This document shows, piece after piece, positions 22,568 to 52,083 of a stretch of 64,000 nt of DNA (the first letter of the stretch is position 1; every line of letters starts with the position of its first letter). The DNA comes from Amoebidium appalachense (Eukaryota; Ichthyosporea), in contig CAVNZM010000012.1 in assembly GCA_963693365.1 (NCBI GenBank), positions 5,332,001 to 5,396,000 of the forward strand. The letters run 5' to 3'. The position numbers and the translations under genes are program-made. A model generated the notes under the pieces. That model did not search any database. It was not told the DNA's origin and worked only from the letters and a program-made list of their open reading frames with translations.

Positions 22568-22984
22568 TGGGTGGGTGGGTGGAATGGTAAGGGGGGGAGG
22601 GAAGGGAAAGAAGAAAAACGAACCTCGTTACAAGGTTTAAGAAACATACATGATCTGGAGGGCTGTAGACGGGTAGGAAGTCATGAAGAGCGTGATGACA
22701 GGCTTGTTGAATTGAGAGATGCAAGATGTATCTTGGGGAATATATGAGCTCCTCTAAATAATCAGTCTGTAGTCGCAGACAGTTGCAATAAGCGAACTTT
22801 TGTACAGGAATATAAACAACCTACTATGTATAAGACAGTAAACCGTAAACCATTACTTTGGGTTGGGTAGGGGAGCAATAATTCTGACTGTTTTTGGGCT
22901 GTGCAGTATCTTGTTGGTTGGCTGCAGCGCAAGCCGGAGGTCATCCCAAAAGACTTCCCGTGGGAGGAGTGGACCACCCAGTAG
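16762..22984 (+). CDS. Cobalamin/Fe3+-siderophore-binding-like protein (BtuF-like, Peri_BP_2 superfamily), complete, 9 exons
   Basis: Exons: 16762-16845, 17456-17541, 18336-18445, 19159-19286, 19881-19972, 20612-20726, 21274-21378, 21949-22077, 22907-22984 (TAG). Total 927 nt, 308 aa, all phases agree. An in-frame TGA 15 nt upstream of the ATG fixes the start. Motifs seen: [15 protein letters not shown] (residues 8-22), GRSHECDYP (30-38), [15 protein letters not shown] (85-99), [16 protein letters not shown] (177-192), [14 protein letters not shown] (222-235) and [19 protein letters not shown] (265-283). These are the signatures of the bacterial-type cobalamin-binding/periplasmic-binding family (COG0614). 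In bacteria such proteins feed an ABC importer. Here there is no signal peptide or membrane segment, and no transporter gene nearby, so a cytosolic ligand-binding role is an inference and the ligand is unknown. Exon 3 is preceded by two decayed copies of itself. Splice sites of exons 2, 3, 5 and 7 lie in GT or CA repeats. Confidence 0.9.
17776..17870. repeat. Long C-run tract in BtuF-like intron 2
   Basis: C runs of about 31 and 35 nt separated by short CT patches. The same intron contains (GGT)n and a G run of about 38 nt at 17598-17638 near its 5' end, so the pre-mRNA could pair G run with C run. Confidence 0.9.
18058..18300 (+). pseudogene. Two decayed tandem copies of BtuF-like exon 3
   Basis: 18061-18125 and 18206-18275 resemble the start of the real exon 3 (18336 on). 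The shared core is GCAGACATTGATGCGCAGGT followed by CAAA, then CCATCCACGAGGGG-like and CAGTCCTTGTACA-like sequence. Copy 2 keeps a TTTTTGCAG acceptor. Both lose similarity after about 65 nt, before the donor, and continue into GTTCAGTT-type sequence shared between them. Spacing is about 147 and 130 nt. Confidence 0.85.
18446..18720 (+). repeat. (GT)n beginning at a splice donor, with TACGTG variants and a (CG)n end
   Basis: The exon 3 donor of the BtuF-like gene (GGTGTGTACG) runs straight into (GT)n (18456-18527), diverged GTACGTGTG sequence, a second (GT)n, then (GC)n at about 18694-18718. Confidence 0.93.
19681..19860. repeat. C run, A run and AAT-type repeats in BtuF-like intron 4
   Basis: C17 then A15, followed by about 150 nt of AATAAT, TAGTAG and CAACAA-type trinucleotide repeats up to about 20 nt before the exon 5 acceptor at 19880. 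This is the only long AT-rich trinucleotide tract in the window. Confidence 0.9.
20760..20885 (+). mobile_element. Degenerate copy of the dispersed element, between two C runs
   Basis: GAGGATGGGCTCTGCTTATG matches the core of the 185-bp element at 21711 except for one base, then diverges, regaining CTTCATACTCTTTAA-like similarity. C runs (20737-20758 and 20883-20891) bound it. It lies in BtuF-like intron 6. Confidence 0.65.
21182..21273 (+). repeat. (CA)n ending in a splice acceptor
   Basis: About 45 CA units end in CACACAG, which is the 3' splice site of BtuF-like exon 7 (exon starts 21274, CCC TAC GGT). There is no other polypyrimidine tract close to the AG. Confidence 0.93.
21711..21895 (+). 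mobile_element. 185-bp dispersed element, intron 7 of the BtuF-like gene
   Basis: It runs from GAAACAGTATCTGAG to TTTTTGACGCATTCAAA, flanked on both sides by C-rich runs. By base-by-base reading it is identical to the reverse complement of 35243-35427. It contains no frame of interest and no terminal inverted repeats that I can see. Degenerate relatives occur at 20760, 29098 and 13925. Confidence 0.85.
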
Positions 22985-23200
22985 CTCGAAGACTGTGTGT
23001 GTGTGTGTGTGGTTGTATGTGTGTGTGCGTTTTTTCTTTCTTATTTTCTTTCTGTACGTGCAATTTTTGATTTTCATTTTTAGTTTTCATTTGTATATTT
23101 TTATCTTTTTCTTCCTTTCTCACAGACCTTTTTCTCTTTTCTTTTCTTTCTTTCTTTCTTTCTTTCTTTTTTTTTTTTTTGGGTGGTGGTGTGTGTGTGT

Positions 23201-23241
<41 letters not shown>

Positions 23242-23736
23242 GCAATGACTGCTGTGTACCAGACCGGTCACACACTAACGATTCGCAACTGAATGAATGC
23301 ACGTGATAACGAGAAAGCACACACACATGGACACTTGATTGCACACCATGGTCACGTGATTATGGCCCACATCAAATGTTTAGTAGTTTATGGATTCGAA
23401 TGTGTATTCACCACCAAATAAAGAAGTCGTGCTGGTACACAACGTTTTGCACACCGCGGTCGTGGCATATTATCCATTTAATGTCCAATAAACGCCTAAG
23501 GGAAACAGGTGTCGGAGGAGCAGAGGAGTCGACTCCTTTCAAAAACCCTCCTGTCTGTTTCACCTTTAAACCGGCAAATGTGCAAAGTCTACTGGCTAAT
23601 GGGCTAACATAGCATGGAGCAACCTTTACCCTAACTCGGTAGTGTCATGGTAGTCACTGTTTAATTTTTTAAAGCAGAAAATGCACTTCTGTAGACCTAC
23701 TTGTCAACATCCACAGCCGGTGTGGATCTCTGAGTT

Positions 23737-23803
<67 letters not shown>

Positions 23804-25314
23804 AAAAAAAAAAAAAAGGGAATAATACCAACAGGAATCGTCACAAAAATAATGCTCGTCACATTAGTTGCAAAAGAAATGAAATTAAAAAGACACTGTA
23901 CTATTTAGTCCATAGTGTGATTATAAGAAAGATATCCATCCATAAATGCATTCGAATTCCTATGCACCATTATAAGTGCTGTACGGTATACGTATTACTT
24001 AGGTGTGTCTATTCATCCACATGTATACATGTACTCATACTCGACATGCACGGGAAATTAGGCCATTGAGTACATATGTATACATACGGTTCTATAAAAC
24101 ACGATCGAACAGTCATTCCAAACAGTTTAAAATGCCCCACATCCATACTGGATTCAAACCTACTTATGAATGCCGGTGCAACCTGCCATATATGTTGCAT
24201 TCTATTCATGCAAAAACTGTGCTTGCTGTTGGCTTGCGTGCATACAGGATTTGAAAGCCCAAACAGCGTGCAACAATGTTTAACTTATACTATTACAACA
24301 TAATGCTTTGAGCCCATCTTAACACATCAGCCCATCAATATATTTATCGAACATTAATGGTTGGCACACTGCAAAGATTATCGGCTGCAGGCCAGTTTAC
24401 TAATGACTTACCAATCGGTAAGGGATTATTAGACTACTCATCATATTATAGCTACCACCTACTCTACCGGTCAACTCAAACACTATGCCGTTTCCTTCGT
24501 GCATTTCTTCTAGACTAAGATAATCGAGGGGGTAAAAAAAAAAAAAGAGTGCATGTGCATGCGCATGTTTGTGTGCGGTTGCGTGCACGTGCAATTCAAT
24601 AGCATCTTCACCAATGACACGGTCACCTTCCTCTATTATTCACTGTAACGGGTAGTGTGCATATATAAATGCACACTCAAAGCTGGCATGTATGTTCTGC
24701 AGGCACACACGTGCCTCTCTTGTGCCCACAATTAGTTACAATGTCTTCGCCTGACTGGTGTCTTGCTGCAACTTCAGCCCATTTACAAACCCCAAATCCA
24801 TATAGCCAGATCTTCCCCTCCCTGATCTGATCTTGCAAGCACCAGCCCATCTCTCTCACCGGGTGCCCAGCCCCCCATCCACCAGTACAGTCCGCACTCT
24901 GTGTGAGTTGACACAGTTAGTTACCCTCAGTGATTTACTTCTGAAAGCATACCCTCCACCCCCCCCACCCCACCCCCTCCCTCCCTCCCTCCCCCCCCCC
25001 CCCCCCCCTCCCCGCCCGCCCCCCTCCCTTCCTTCCCGGCGCCCCCGCTCTCCCTGTTGCAAACAAGCAAAAGTCCCTTCAGTGCCGGACTGCCTTACAG
25101 TACACCCTAAGAATCTTGACTGTAAGTTTCCTCTATAAGCGTGTCTAGGTAGAATCGTGTTGTTGCCATGCATTTATCAATCTCTCGCGTGGATGTGTGT
25201 GCATGTGCATGCTGGAGCAAAAGAGACGGAGGGAAGGGAGGGGGGGAGGGGGGGGGAGAGGGGGAGGGGGATTGGGACAGGGGAGAGGCAAGGAGTTAAC
25301 AAGGCATGTGGCAC
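22985..25314. other. Convergent intergenic region between the BtuF-like gene and the ARF-GEF
   Basis: Contents: T-rich sequence 23040-23180 joined to a G run 23202-23238; a C56-A24 compound tract 23738-23817; unique sequence 23818-24950 with no credible exon apart from the possible ARF-GEF terminal exon 24856-24898; C-rich 24960-25050. Both 3' UTRs should lie here. Confidence 0.55.
23738..23817. repeat. C56-A24 homopolymer pair
   Basis: A continuous run of about 56 C directly joined to about 24 A. It is the longest single homopolymer pair in the window. Confidence 0.93.
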
Positions 25315-43140
<17,826 letters not shown>

Positions 43141-45948
43141 TGCGGCTGCTATCAGGGAGTGGTTCGCATCCTCTTCAAGATGCGCTCAGCTCTCTTAAGC
43201 AGAACAAAAATATGCGGGGGCTGCATGAGTTTAGGGCACACGAAACGTACGCGGGTACCGTGCCCGGGGCCCAGTATGAACACCAAGCCCGTGGTACCCT
43301 TTTCGGTCACGTTAGTCAGCCCCACCGACACGAAGGGTGGTAATGCGATGTTCACTGTTCCTAACCTCTCGATAATATGAAGACACCCTCACCTTCGAAT
43401 CATGTTGCATGCTCCGGAATTTTAGCCGCCCGGGCCCCTCAGAAACGGGCGGACTTGATTCTTGAAATATTCGGCCTCAATCCGGTTCGGTCAGTTCGAG
43501 CTTCACAAGCTTGATTTCAGAACGAATGGCCCGGTCGCCATCTGTTACAGCGTAACCTACATTTTCCAAGTCCGGAAGGGGTGTCACTACTTGAAAACCA
43601 TATGATAGCTCTCCTTATATACCCAACATAGACTCAGCCAGTTTTCAAGTAATTGATTTTATCATTACTTCAGCAGCAAAAAGGGCACAATCACCGCCAA
43701 GCCCAGTTTTCATTACGAACCGAACCCTTCAAGAACTGCTACGGTTCGATTTGACTCGATCCTAGTCTGGACCGCAAGTGATATGACTCACTTCGGCATG
43801 CTGGGATTGGGTAAATGCGCACCATGGTATTTAGGCGGAGGAGGGAAAGGCTTGTACGTGTGTGTGTGGAGGGGGGGGGGGGGGGGGGGGGGGGGGGAGG
43901 GGGGGGAGTATGTGCTTGCGTGCCAGTTAGCTCTTGAAGAAGTACCATTGTGCGGAGCATCATTGGTTCATGTATGCCAAGCCTTGTGTGCGTAGCCTAT
44001 AGCTAGGGCTTAGCCAAGAATTCGAGAGTTCGATTCAGTGGCTGCAGTTGCTGTACGTGTGAAGAAAATAAATTGAAAAGAATGAGCTCGATATACCTAG
44101 TATCAGAGGCCAGCTGTAAAACTCGACGTATTTACACACGTCATAGTGCACGTGTACAGTTGCTAGCAATATACGGAGTAAGGAATGGCACCAAACAGAT
44201 TCGAGCAGGAGAATCTAGAGTGTTCTAAACTTAAGTGTATCTATCATCTTGAGGAGTGTACTCACTACTTTGGGGTCATGTTGCTGAAAAATATCGACCT
44301 TTCATTCTTATAACCGTTGTCTTGTGCAGGTGCGTTACAAAGGGTGCCGTATAACGCAGGTATGCGCATGTGCATCGTTCTCTCCCTTTTCTCTTCCAGT
44401 TCTCTCCCTGCTCTCTCCGGCCTGTCTATCTGCCACGTTGTGTGCATGCGCGGTCTGTGTGCTCAAGTTGTTTGTGTGCTCGGACCTAGCGTGCGCGACG
44501 ACTTGTCATTTCAAACAGTGCGCAACTATTCTCGTAGGATCCCACGGTGCGAACGTATATGTATGAACACAGGCCTAGGCATATGACATCACGCGTTACG
44601 ATTCGCCTAAAGGTGTTTTGGCGGCGGCTCCGTCAGTTTGTCTTGTGCGTACTTTGAAAGGAAGCGATTTGTCAGTCGAATTCAGTTTCTGTGAACTCGA
44701 GGCAAAGCTTGAGGCAAGCTCTTGCATTTGGCAAACACAACTGGATCTTGTGACACTTGACGAACAACAAGATTAGCAGTCGGTGCTCGTAGCTTGGGGG
44801 AAATGGAAAATGGTCTGAAAAATACAACACATGTGTAAAGAACGGAGAAGGCCATAAGCCTTGCACGCGAGAGCAGCTCATGAGAGCCGTAGGCAGTTCT
44901 TTTGCATTCTAATTTCTGGGGCGGTACCGGTGACTGCGCCACAAAAAAACCTTCAATATGGTGCCCAATCTAGGAGGCGTGAATTTGGTTCACCAAACTT
45001 CGAACTTTGGGCTTCTAGCACCTATATTAGCCTCAACTTCGCCAAGGTTTTTATGTTTTTCAGTCACGGACTAGCTCACAAGTTCACTGGTGCCACTCCT
45101 GCGGCAAAGAACTCGAGCTTTCAGTCACGGACTAGCTCACAAGTTCACTGGTGCCACTCCTGCGGCAAAGAACTCGAGCTCCTCCGAGCCTCCTCGCCGG
45201 CGCATCTCGATGTCTCGCCCGGTCACTCTCGTGTTCGGGTATGCCGAATGCCGTATATATGCGCGCCTACTCTGATTGGTTTATTTTGGCGCCAAAGCAA
45301 TCAGGTTAACCTAATTTGGTGACACGAAATCCATTTACGGTGGTGACTTCACTAGTCTCACTTCCCCTACTCTTTGGTTCGAGAGGTTGTGTGTGGTTTT
45401 TCGTGTTTTTGGAGTCTGAAAAGCCGCTGAGCGAGGAGGAAACCGAGCTTGGATATAGCGCGGGCGTGCTTGTTCACGGCATGGGCGTGAAGGTGCGTGG
45501 GGGAGACAGGTTACTGCGCACCAGCCTGCCAGGTAGCAGATCGCCTATGGGTGGAGGTCGTTTTGTGGATCCAGATGAGGGTGTTGTCCCACAGTTTAGT
45601 TCAGAAGGGGTGGAAAACTTTTACGTTTGTAGACTTTCCAGTTATAATTACTTTTTTGGGAGGTCTTTTGTTCAAAGAACATCTTGTGGTCAGCATCTTA
45701 GGTCTCAAGGTAGAGGATGCAGAAATGCAACACGAGTCTCAAAACGGAATTATGGGGTGCCTGTGGCTCCATTTCCTCCTTACACGTTTCGAAGGATTTC
45801 AGTTCATGTGGAGATAAATTAAAACTTTGCCCTATCAATTAATTTACCCGCAAGACAACTCTAAAGAACTCTGACCATTCATGTTGTGGTTGCAGAAGCA
45901 TCAACTTTCCATATTTACGGAAACGAGAGGTCACATTCAACAGCAAGG
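43141..45948. other. Divergent intergenic region (ARF-GEF / copy A)
   Basis: About 2.8 kb of mostly unique sequence between two divergent start codons, containing one G run (43870-43907) and the 61-bp duplication at 45060. A 168-codon frame at 45316-45822 (starting MVTRNPFTVVTSL) has an ordinary-looking composition but no recognised domain and no second copy upstream of copy B; I do not call it a gene. UTR exons and promoters of both flanking genes should lie here. Confidence 0.5.
45060..45180. repeat. 61-bp perfect direct duplication
   Basis: TCAGTCACGGACTAGCTCAC through AAGAACTCGAGCT occurs at 45060-45120 and again immediately at 45121-45180, identical over 60 nt. It lies about 0.8 kb upstream of copy A. 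Confidence 0.95.
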
Positions 45949-47532
45949 ATGGCCGACAAGCAGGCTCAGCACCACTGGAGCAAAGAGTAAGTGTATTTTT
46001 TACTTGGCGCCTGCTTTTTTCCGCTGCACCTTTGGCTAAGTTTAAGCGTCGCTAGAAGCTATCATTGAGACTGGAATCTGGTCAGCCTCGGCTGAGTTCA
46101 GCCCCATTTGCTCTCCCCATTCACACAAACGTTCTTGGAATTCCCTTATGCCCTATTCCCTCCCTCCACCCGTGCCTTCTCTTTTTCGTGTGTGGAATCT
46201 AGGTGTAGGCTTGCTGGACCACAAATGCTGTTGCTCTACCAGAAGCCCACGAGCCTCGTTTTTCTGTTCTACCCATGGGCTTCCAGCATCTTGCTCCTTG
46301 GCAGCCCCTATTACGGCTGGCCCAGAACTTGTGTTGTTTCTTTTAGATTAGGCTTCTGGTTGACTCTGCCACTCAGCTCCAAGGCCAAGGAGGCAGCCGA
46401 TTCAAGGGAGTACGACATTTGGGCGGAATATGACGTGAACATCGTTTACCAGTGGCTGTTTGAGGTAAAATAATCCACCACCGTTGAAGTTTTCCTTTGT
46501 ATGGATAGCTGAGGGTCTTCTTGTGTACTACCCGGCCCATTTGAGAGTCTCATAATTAGCGGCTCGTTTCTCCTTGCAGGCAAGTGCACACAAAGTAAAC
46601 TAGTAATGAAGTTGTGGCGCTATTTTTAGACTTCCTGGGTGATCTCTTTTTGGTCGCTTTCACTACTCGAGAGGCTGGGGCCTCAGGAGCGCTTCTTGAA
46701 GCTTTCTCGCCAGATCATTTTTAGGGGAAATCAACTTTTGGGGGCTCAGGGCACGTGCCTGCCGTTGTTTTTGCACCTTTTCTGAAAACAACCTTTCATG
46801 TCTTCCTTTTTTTTCGGATGGATGTCTCCTGACAAGAATACAGGCAAAGACCCGTATTCCCAACAAGACCAACACAAAGGGAGGACGTCTGCACAAGCTC
46901 ATCAACACCATGTACAACAGCTGCGACTATGCCAAATCAGTGAGTGTTGTCCTTATACTAAAAGCTGTTTTCCCATACGAGGTCCACATTCGAAAAGTGT
47001 GCTAAGCTTGAAGTTCCAAATGCACGGGATGGGGGCAATGCTTGGTTACATTTTGGAACCGTACAAGTGATATCTGTATCGATCTGGGTTACACCGGAGG
47101 AAGAAGGCAGAAATTGGCAAGCAGCATGGTGTCTAGGGGGCGTGGTGTTTCCTTTCTCTTAGTGTGTGTGTGTGTGTGCTAAGTACAAGGGGGCGGGGTG
47201 TGTGTGTGTTAGAGGGAGGGGGGCCGGGGGGGGGGGGGGGTTCAATACGTGGAACTGGTGGTGAGACTACGTAACTCGCTGCCGCCTGTTTGACTAGTCA
47301 TTTCACCGGTGGGTCTCATAGCAATTTGCGAAATTGCCGGCATGTTCTGATTTGATATTTTCTTCCTCTGCAGGTGATCGACAGCAATCCAGAGGCGGTG
47401 TCAAGACTGGAATCAGTGCAAAAAGAGACTATCAAGCAAGAGATCTATCGGGTATGTTAACAATTTTCCTTGGTGTTCCTAGATGGTGTCTCGGCCTACT
47501 TTGCGATAGGTTCTAGGGAAACTTGTAAGCTT

Positions 47533-47568
<36 letters not shown>

Positions 47569-48016
47569 CGTCCCCCCTCCCTCCTCCCCCATTCCCTGTT
47601 AGGGAAATAGGATGGGAGTGGTGCTAAGATTCAAGGAATTTCGGCTCGTGATCTTACCTAACACTCCCTCCCTCCCTACACACACGTGTGCACACACCGT
47701 GACACAAAATCTAAATAGTTTCGAAAAAGACGGGGAGAAAGGAAAGAAAGGTAGGTAAACAAGAAAGCCTTCGGAAGGAGAAAACATTAATGATACATTT
47801 CTTTGTCTTCGTAAATTTCTGCTAAACTAAAAAATTCCATGCTTTTCTGAGCACGTGCATTGGACTCCTGTAATCGGTGCAGTGGACGTGCACTAACTCT
47901 TTTCCGTGTCCTTGCAGAACTACATGGCACCGCTTGCGCAGAAGGTTCTGGAGATTCTGGAGGACGAGGAGGCCAAGGTAGCCGACAGCGACGAGGACGA
48001 TGACGACTACTATTGA
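45949..48016 (+). CDS. Small acidic-tailed protein of unrecognised family, tandem copy A, complete
   Basis: Exons 45949-45986, 46377-46464, 46844-46939, 47374-47451, 47918-48016 (TGA): 399 nt, 132 aa, phases 2,0,0,0. The protein starts MADKQAQHHWSK. It has a Trp/Tyr-rich block (EYDIWAEYDVNIVYQWLFE), a basic block (AKTRIPNKTNTKGGRLHKL), then charged helical sequence, and ends DSDEDDDDYY. There is no signal peptide or membrane segment. I do not recognise the family. The reality of the gene rests on conservation of exon structure and sequence in copy B 5.7 kb downstream: 20/29, 26/32 and 17/26 identical residues in exons 2-4 by eye, with the same intron positions and phases. A 5' UTR intron is likely, because a TTGTGGTTGCAG acceptor lies about 50 nt before the ATG. 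Introns 1-4 contain few simple repeats compared with the other genes. Confidence 0.85.
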
Positions 48017-49115
48017 GTCACGAATGTAGCTGTTAGCCCTAAAAGGAAACACTCCCAGCACGAAGCTCACTTTAGTATTAGTGAATTCAGGTCATGATGC
48101 CACTATTCTGTAACAGTTTGTAATGTTTTGAGAAGTTCAACCCCGGTGGTTATATATCATCAGTAATTCATATTGCAATCTTTCGAAACGGGATTCCAAA
48201 ACAGGTGAAATATTTGGGATGTTCTCATGGCCAAGCACACATGTCCAAGCAAAATGTGAATCGCAAGAGTAATGCTTGTGGCAACATGAGCCCAATCCTT
48301 GACAGTATTGCCTGGTGCAACGGGGCATTAGTAAAGATTAGTATGAATAATGGTTCAACCACGGCTCAACTGGTCAGCAGCAGCATATGCAGCAGCAACA
48401 AAGTTAACACCAACAGCGCCATTCCACGCACCCCCCCCACACACACACACACGTGCGTGCACACACACACAGACAAATGCAAAGCAGCGTGACCCGCACA
48501 CGCACACACACACAAGCGCATTCACCACCCACCTACCCCTCCCCCCCCCACACACACCGTCACATGTACCCGCATGCGCACACCGCCCATCCACACACAC
48601 ACACCCATTGCACGTACCATCCCCACCCATGTGCACCCCAAGAGGCGCACACACTCGTGTGCACACATCGTCTTGCGGGCACACACGTGACAAACACACA
48701 CACACACACACACAGGGTCACCGCACACGTTTAACATATATACACCCGGCCGTGTCACGGTGCGTGTGTGCCCCATTAAATTTGTGTGTATGTGTGTGTG
48801 TGTGTGTGCGCGTACGCGCGCGTGCATGTGTGCATGTGATGTGTATGTGTGTGCCCGAGTGCCGTGTTCCTGTGCCAGTGTGTAACACTGTGTGTGTGTG
48901 TATGTGTGTGTGTGTGGGTGGGTGGGTGGGTGGGTGGCCTGGTGTGTGTGTGTGGGTGTGTGTGTGTGTACATGTGTGTGCGTGGGTGCGCGCGATGCGC
49001 GTCTGTGTGGGTAGGTGGGGTGGGGGCCCACGGTGGGTGAGGACTTCAACAAGGACCCCGGATGTGTTGGTGTGTGCACGTGGGTGGGTGGGTCACCGTG
49101 TGTGGCTGCATGTGT

Positions 49116-49132
49116 TTTTTTTTTGTTTTTTT

Positions 49133-49178
<46 letters not shown>

Positions 49179-49333
49179 TAGGTAGGTGGGTGGGCGGATG
49201 TATATAACTGATTGCGCCGTGTTCTTGTGTGTTACGCTGTGCGTGGATACCGTATGGTGTGTTGTGTGTGTGTGCTTACGTGTGTTGGGCCCGGGGCCGA
49301 GGGAGTGGGGTGGTGGTGGTGGTGGTGGCGGGG

Positions 49334-49364
<31 letters not shown>

Positions 49365-49440
49365 TTGGTGTGTGTGTGTGTTTGTAGGCTCGGGAACTTC
49401 GGGAGGTTTTTTTTTTTTTTTTTTTTTTTGTTGTTGTTGT

Positions 49441-49478
<38 letters not shown>

Positions 49479-49535
49479 AGGACGTGTGTGTGTATGTGGG
49501 CGGGGGAGGGGGGGGGGGGGGGGGGGGGGAAGGAC

Positions 49536-49566
<31 letters not shown>

Positions 49567-49920
49567 GGGGGGGAGTTGGTGGGTGAGCGCGTGTGTGGGC
49601 TCGGGAACAGTTTTTTTTTTTTTTTTTTTTTTTTTTGTGGTGGGGGGAGGGGGGGGGGGGGGGGGAAGAGGGGGGAGGGGGGACTCCGGGCCGGGGAGGG
49701 GTTGGGGGGGGGGGGGGGGTTGGGCAGGAAAGGTCGGGCCTGCTATTTCTTTTCTTTCTCCCTTTCTTTTGTTTTGCTTGCGTGCGTGCGTGTGTGTGGG
49801 GGGGGGGGAGGGAGGGGGGGATGAGGGAGTGGGGGGGGGGGGGGGGGGGAGGGGGGGGGGATGAGGGGAGGGGGGGGGGGGGGGGGGGGGGGAGGGGGGA
49901 GGGGGGGGGGGGAGGGACGG
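49116..49920. repeat. G-rich block of about 800 bp with three T-G compound tracts
   Basis: T runs at about 49116-49134, 49407-49429 and 49612-49636 are each followed by long G runs. Further G runs fill the interval to 49913. It is overwhelmingly G on the plus strand, so strong quadruplex potential is expected. Confidence 0.93.
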
Positions 49921-50079
49921 TTATGCGCATGTGTGCCGAGGTGTGTCTCGGCAAGCCCTTGAACACGTTACAGATTTGTTTGTACGGCTAGGCCGGCCAT
50001 GGCATTGTTGACTCAAATTTAAAGATCCGAGTGCATGCACATGTGTACGCGGTGGCACACAAGCACTGCCAGACACGCG

Positions 50080-50260
<181 letters not shown>

Positions 50261-51613
50261 ACACGTGACATACACACAAGCACACACTAAGATTATTAAC
50301 ACCCATACCATTCTTCGTTCAATATGCAGACTTTCCATGTTAGATATCGTATTCTGAGGCTGCTAACGCCTGCTTATCGGATTCAATAGCACGTGTGCTG
50401 TCACAGACTGAGTGTTTATTGTGGCTCTAAATCCCTCGAGTTTGGCTTTACACGAAAACCATTGACAGCAGTTTTCGTGGAATACTTTGGGCTCTAGACA
50501 TGACATAACTGGCATCTCGTGGTGGGCTGTCAGCTGCCAATCCGTGCAGACTGTGGGCTCAAAAAAAAAAAGATAGCCACCTCAAAGCCAAGGCTTAAGC
50601 TTGTCGGTCGTCTGTTTACCTGCTCTCGTTCAGTTGGTTTGTAGGGTTCTAAAATTTCTTCGTTGGTTTCGAAGTCTGACGGTAGACGTCTCGGCAAATT
50701 TAAAAGGTGAGGAACTACAGGAAGCCTGGAGGAGGTAGAACTCCTGCTTGATAGCCCAAGGTGCTTGTTCATGATGATATGAAGTGTGGACGTGACTTGT
50801 GTAGGTTGCTGCACACCAGCTACCAAGCAACTTACTGTTGCCAGTTGGCCCACGGTTCGTTTGATAATGGTAATTTTCTCAAACTTAAAACTCAGTCGGC
50901 ATGTGTTATGTTCCTTAGGCAACACCGTACTGATCATTATCGCTTTTTGGGAGCTTTGGCAGGATATATTTCTCCTGCTGTACGTATGGATACCACCCTA
51001 GTAGATAAGTCTGTATGGTGCTCATGTGTTGATATTGCCTGGGAAGTTGTGCAGTACTAGTGGCGTTGTAATTTTTGTTTCCATCGCCGCTGGTGCCACT
51101 TCCGTGCTGAACTTTTAATCGCAAGCATGTTGATAGGTGTGAGTTTTTATGTCGCGTTTTACCTCTTCAACTACGGGTGTCTGCTACACTGGCTGGCAAT
51201 GTGACCGCTTTAGACTTTTTGTTGAATTCTGTTGGTCGTCACATTGAGTATTTATATGATTTTCACACAGTGTTCAGGTATCTCAGTATGCACTTGTTAC
51301 TGGATAACAGTGAAGTTTTTATTGTCTTCTCAGTATGCCGTGCATACTTGCATATCTTTCCGTCGAATAAATCCAGTCAAAAGAAAAAAACTTAATTAGT
51401 TGTGTACTGAGGCATTCAGAGCTCAGAGACTTCCTTGTTCCCTATGCGGCTACGGTAGAAATCTCAATGAGTTGACATGTAAAGAGTGCATAATGTAAGT
51501 TGTAGAGGTTGCATCGACGAGAACCTAGGGCCTTTCAGCAACTCTGACCATTTTTGCTTGCAGGTTTTCAACTTGCCAATCCCTCATTGTTGCAGCTTGA
51601 GAGGTCGGCAAGA

Positions 51614-52034
51614 ATGTCTGAGAAGCACTACTGGAGCAACGAGTAAGTACCTCATGTCCACTGGGCACAAAGGCTTTTGTTGCTAAACTCAAGGCCATTA
51701 CACCAGTACCGTCGTTTCGTTAATTAGAAGCTACTTTTTGGGCTTTGAACCTCGGGCCTGCATAATATGTACACTTTTGGACAGCAGCTACCTCGGAGAT
51801 CCAGCCTGCTGCTCTGTCTCTTTCCATTAACACAACACTGGTCTGATATCTCCCTGACAACACACTCGTTTTCCTGCAGGTGATGTTGCCTTCTCTTTTT
51901 TGCCTATTGTTTCAATCTGAGTACACGGGGGACTTTTTGTCGAGTCAGACTGAAATTAAGTGAAAGTGTATTTCAAAATAGGGTCTAAATTTTCGGGATG
52001 GCATCACGGCATCATGTTCTCTCTATCCTCGTCG

Positions 52035-52083
<49 letters not shown>

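Noticed and set aside
43152-43355. 67-codon minus-strand frame starting MNIALPPFVSVGL as ARF-GEF first exon
   Set aside because: It stops (TGA TAG) before the splice donor at 43096, and its frame does not match exon 2. The ATG at 43140 gives a phase-correct join.
45316-45822. 168-codon frame starting MVTRNPFTVVTSL upstream of copy A
   Set aside because: No recognisable domain, no counterpart upstream of copy B, and it ends before the copy A start. Could be UTR or a lineage-specific exon; not enough evidence.
46663-46917. Similar antisense frames opposite exon 3 of copies A and B (MYMVLMSLCRRPP / MNMVLISLCRRPP)
   Set aside because: Shadow of the conserved sense exon; similarity follows from the sense-strand conservation.
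50530-51060. Overlapping frames on opposite strands in the A/B intergenic region
   Set aside because: Mutually overlapping, unremarkable composition, no motifs or splice structure.
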